A stretch of 64,000 nucleotides of DNA from CAMDPA01 sp965223035 (GTDB lineage: Bacteria; Pseudomonadota; Alphaproteobacteria; Rhizobiales; Hyphomicrobiaceae). Of this stretch, positions 62,774-64,000 are shown piece by piece (the stretch's first letter is position 1; each line of letters begins with the position of its first letter). The stretch lies in NCBI GenBank assembly GCA_965223035.1, contig OZ244980.1, positions 3,038,001 through 3,102,000 on the forward strand, in the 5' to 3' direction. The notes beneath the pieces are model-generated. The model was not told the DNA's origin. It did not search any database and saw only the letters and a list, made by a program, of their open reading frames with translations. Both the position numbers and the translations under genes were made by a program.

Positions 62774-63367
62774 ATGGCACGAATGAAGTTTCTTTGCGAT
62801 GCTGAGCGCTGCATCGAATGCAATGCCTGCGTCACCGCGTGCAAGAACGAGCATGAGGTACCATGGGGTGTTAACCGCCGACGGGTCGTCACCATTAATG
62901 ACGGCAAGCCGGGTGAACGGTCCATTTCGGTGGCCTGTATGCACTGCTCGGATGCACCGTGCATGGCCGTTTGTCCGGTGGACTGCTTCTATCAGACCGA
63001 AGACGGCGTGGTCCTGCACAACAAGGATCTCTGTATCGGCTGCGGTTACTGCTTCTACGCCTGCCCGTTTGGAGCGCCGCAATATCCCAAGGTCACGAAC
63101 TTCGGCACGCGCGGAAAGATGGACAAGTGCACGTTCTGCGCGGGTGGCCCAGAAGCGGACAATTCAGATGCCGAGTACAAGAAGTACGGGCGAAACCGGC
63201 TTGCTGAAGGTAAGCTGCCGCTTTGTGCGGAGATGTGTGCGACCAAGGCTCTGCTGGCCGGCGATGGCGACATCGTTGCCGACATTTACCGCGAGCGCAT
63301 CGTATCCAGAGGATTTGGAACAGGAGCCTGGGGTTGGGGCAAGGCCTATCCCGGTCAGCGCGGCTAA
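62774..63367 (+). CDS. fdhB: Formate dehydrogenase iron-sulfur subunit
   Basis: 197 residues with four ferredoxin-type Cys clusters: CIECNACVTACKNEHEVPWG, CMHCSDAPCMAVCP, CIGCGYCFYACPFGAPQ and CTFC..CAEMCATKAL. It passes electrons from the catalytic subunit to the membrane subunit. It lacks its own signal and is probably carried out with the Tat-tagged partner. 16 bp after fdhA. Confidence 0.93.
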   Translation: MARMKFLCDAERCIECNACVTACKNEHEVPWGVNRRRVVTINDGKPGERSISVACMHCSDAPCMAVCPVDCFYQTEDGVVLHNKDLCIGCGYCFYACPFGAPQYPKVTNFGTRGKMDKCTFCAGGPEADNSDAEYKKYGRNRLAEGKLPLCAEMCATKALLAGDGDIVADIYRERIVSRGFGTGAWGWGKAYPGQRG

Positions 63368-63764
63368 CCCAGGCATTCCAACCTCACGCAGATGATGCAA
63401 GTGCACACGGGACGGCATTGCCGTCCCGCATTGGACTCCAAGAAGCGAAGGCGTTAGGCAAGCCCGGCTCAAACAGGTGGTGCAATCGCGCAGCCTGCTC
63501 GAACGTCGTTCCTGCCTATTGCCGTCTAATTCGGCAACGCGCCGGCGCCGCTCCGATCATCTATCGACGGCCCGCCTGCAGGGAAGTTGGCATCGGAGCA
63601 ATGCCAGATACTGGGTTGGGACAGATTTCCACAGGGCTGCTAGTCGCAATCGCTGTAGCGGCGGATGAGCGGCGGTCTTAAACTGGATCCATCGGCCGTG
63701 ACCCATACGTCATAATACCTGCCGCTTGGCAGAATGCACGCATCCAAGTCGAAAGGAATGGTAG
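63368..63764. other. Gap between fdhB and the next gene, with one hairpin
   Basis: About 400 bp without a supported gene. A 9-bp perfect stem CGGGACGGC-ATT-GCCGTCCCG lies at about 63407-63427, some 40 bp after fdhB; no T-run follows. It may partly end transcription before the membrane subunit gene. Confidence 0.5.
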
Positions 63765-64000
63765 ATGTGCACTGAGCGCGGTACTGGACGGATCGGCGCT
63801 GTGTTCGGCTTCATGCAGAGTTCGCTGCTGCCCGTTCTGTTGTGGGCACTCCTGTTTGCTTGGGTCTGGTCCGTGTCGATCGTGAGCGATGCCGCACTGG
63901 CCCAGCAGGGATCATCCGTTCGCCCACCCGCCAATGCCGTACAGTCGTCTGCGCCGCCCACACGGCGGCCGGGCATCAAAAGCCCGCGGGGCGGTGTTGT
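63765..64000 (+). CDS. Probable formate dehydrogenase gamma (cytochrome b) subunit, 5' end
   Basis: 78 codons open to the window edge. ATG at 63765 with AAGGA 9 bases upstream. A signal-like helix (LLPVLLWALLFAWVWSVSIV, cleavage near ALAQQG) is followed by a Pro/Ser-rich stretch. Gamma subunits of alphaproteobacterial formate dehydrogenases often start with such a signal and periplasmic extension; the heme-binding helices would be outside. The call rests mainly on position. Confidence 0.5.
   Translation, partial: MCTERGTGRIGAVFGFMQSSLLPVLLWALLFAWVWSVSIVSDAALAQQGSSVRPPANAVQSSAPPTRRPGIKSPRGGV

Noticed and set aside
61765..62964. 399-codon minus-strand open frame opposite fdhA and fdhB
   Set aside because: It is a shadow of strongly coded, GC-rich genes; the plus-strand frames carry all catalytic motifs and the antisense protein shows no family features.

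Overview
The window looks like the chromosome of an alphaproteobacterium, probably of the Hyphomicrobiales (Rhizobiales) type. The reasons are the high GC content, an Omp25/Omp31-like outer membrane protein, a complete run of aerobic-type (CobG/CobN) cobalamin genes, and a family of short CTAG-bounded palindromic repeats. This placement is an inference; there is no rRNA gene to test it.

Layout. (1) 1-4.0 kb: fatty-acid synthesis genes fabF (cut by the window edge), acpP, fabG and fabD, all on the minus strand. (2) 4.5-5.3 kb: an outer-membrane beta-barrel gene. (3) 5.5-21.8 kb: cobalamin synthesis. A minus-strand cobalamin riboswitch (about 18.78-18.99 kb) heads a cytochrome c'-like gene, hupE, a DUF1636 gene, cobW, cobN, cobG, cobH, cobI and cobJ. 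cobK lies in the opposite direction between cobJ and cobL-cobE-cobM. cobU, cobO and cobQ run to the right on the plus strand, with cobU starting almost back-to-back with the riboswitch. (4) 22.0-24.9 kb: a cupin gene coupled to a crotonase, a small secreted protein and an RlpA-like protein.

(5) 25.6-52.9 kb is an accessory region full of broken genes. It opens with a truncated tRNA-Ser and holds a dead Fic gene, a nuclease, and an Xre-regulated gene pair. Between two IS256-type remnants lies a three-gene cassette: SGNH hydrolase, NodU-type carbamoyltransferase and a fused SxtJ/DUF5989 membrane protein. Next come two copies of one IS3-family element, remnants of a tailed prophage (tape measure, gp10-like and tail-terminator-like genes) and a cargo block. 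The cargo block carries a complete RES-Xre toxin-antitoxin pair, a Fic protein with paired palindromic operators, a GSU2403-type nucleotidyltransferase with paired 32-bp palindromes at its start codon, and a small WYL-like protein. A decayed IS21 element lies to its right.

(6) 51.6-64 kb: a molybdenum/tungsten and formate module. It holds an FmdE-like secreted protein, an excisionase-HTH/periplasmic-binding-like regulator, a TupA-TupC-TupB tungstate ABC transporter and a multicopper oxidase. These are followed by formate dehydrogenase genes: TorD-type chaperone, small Tat protein, catalytic subunit with Cys in place of Sec, FeS subunit, and the start of a probable gamma subunit. Tungstate uptake next to a bis-MGD formate dehydrogenase suggests a tungsten enzyme, but this is inferred from gene order.

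Seven copies of a palindromic repeat (about 65-155 bp) run through the window. Three of them supply or overlap the stop codon of a host gene, and one sits in frame inside a nucleotidyltransferase pseudogene. The best candidates for something undescribed are the fused SxtJ/DUF5989 cassette, the nucleotidyltransferase/Fic/RES cargo with its unusual operators, the inverted repeat around the tape-measure gene, and the coding-compatible repeat family.
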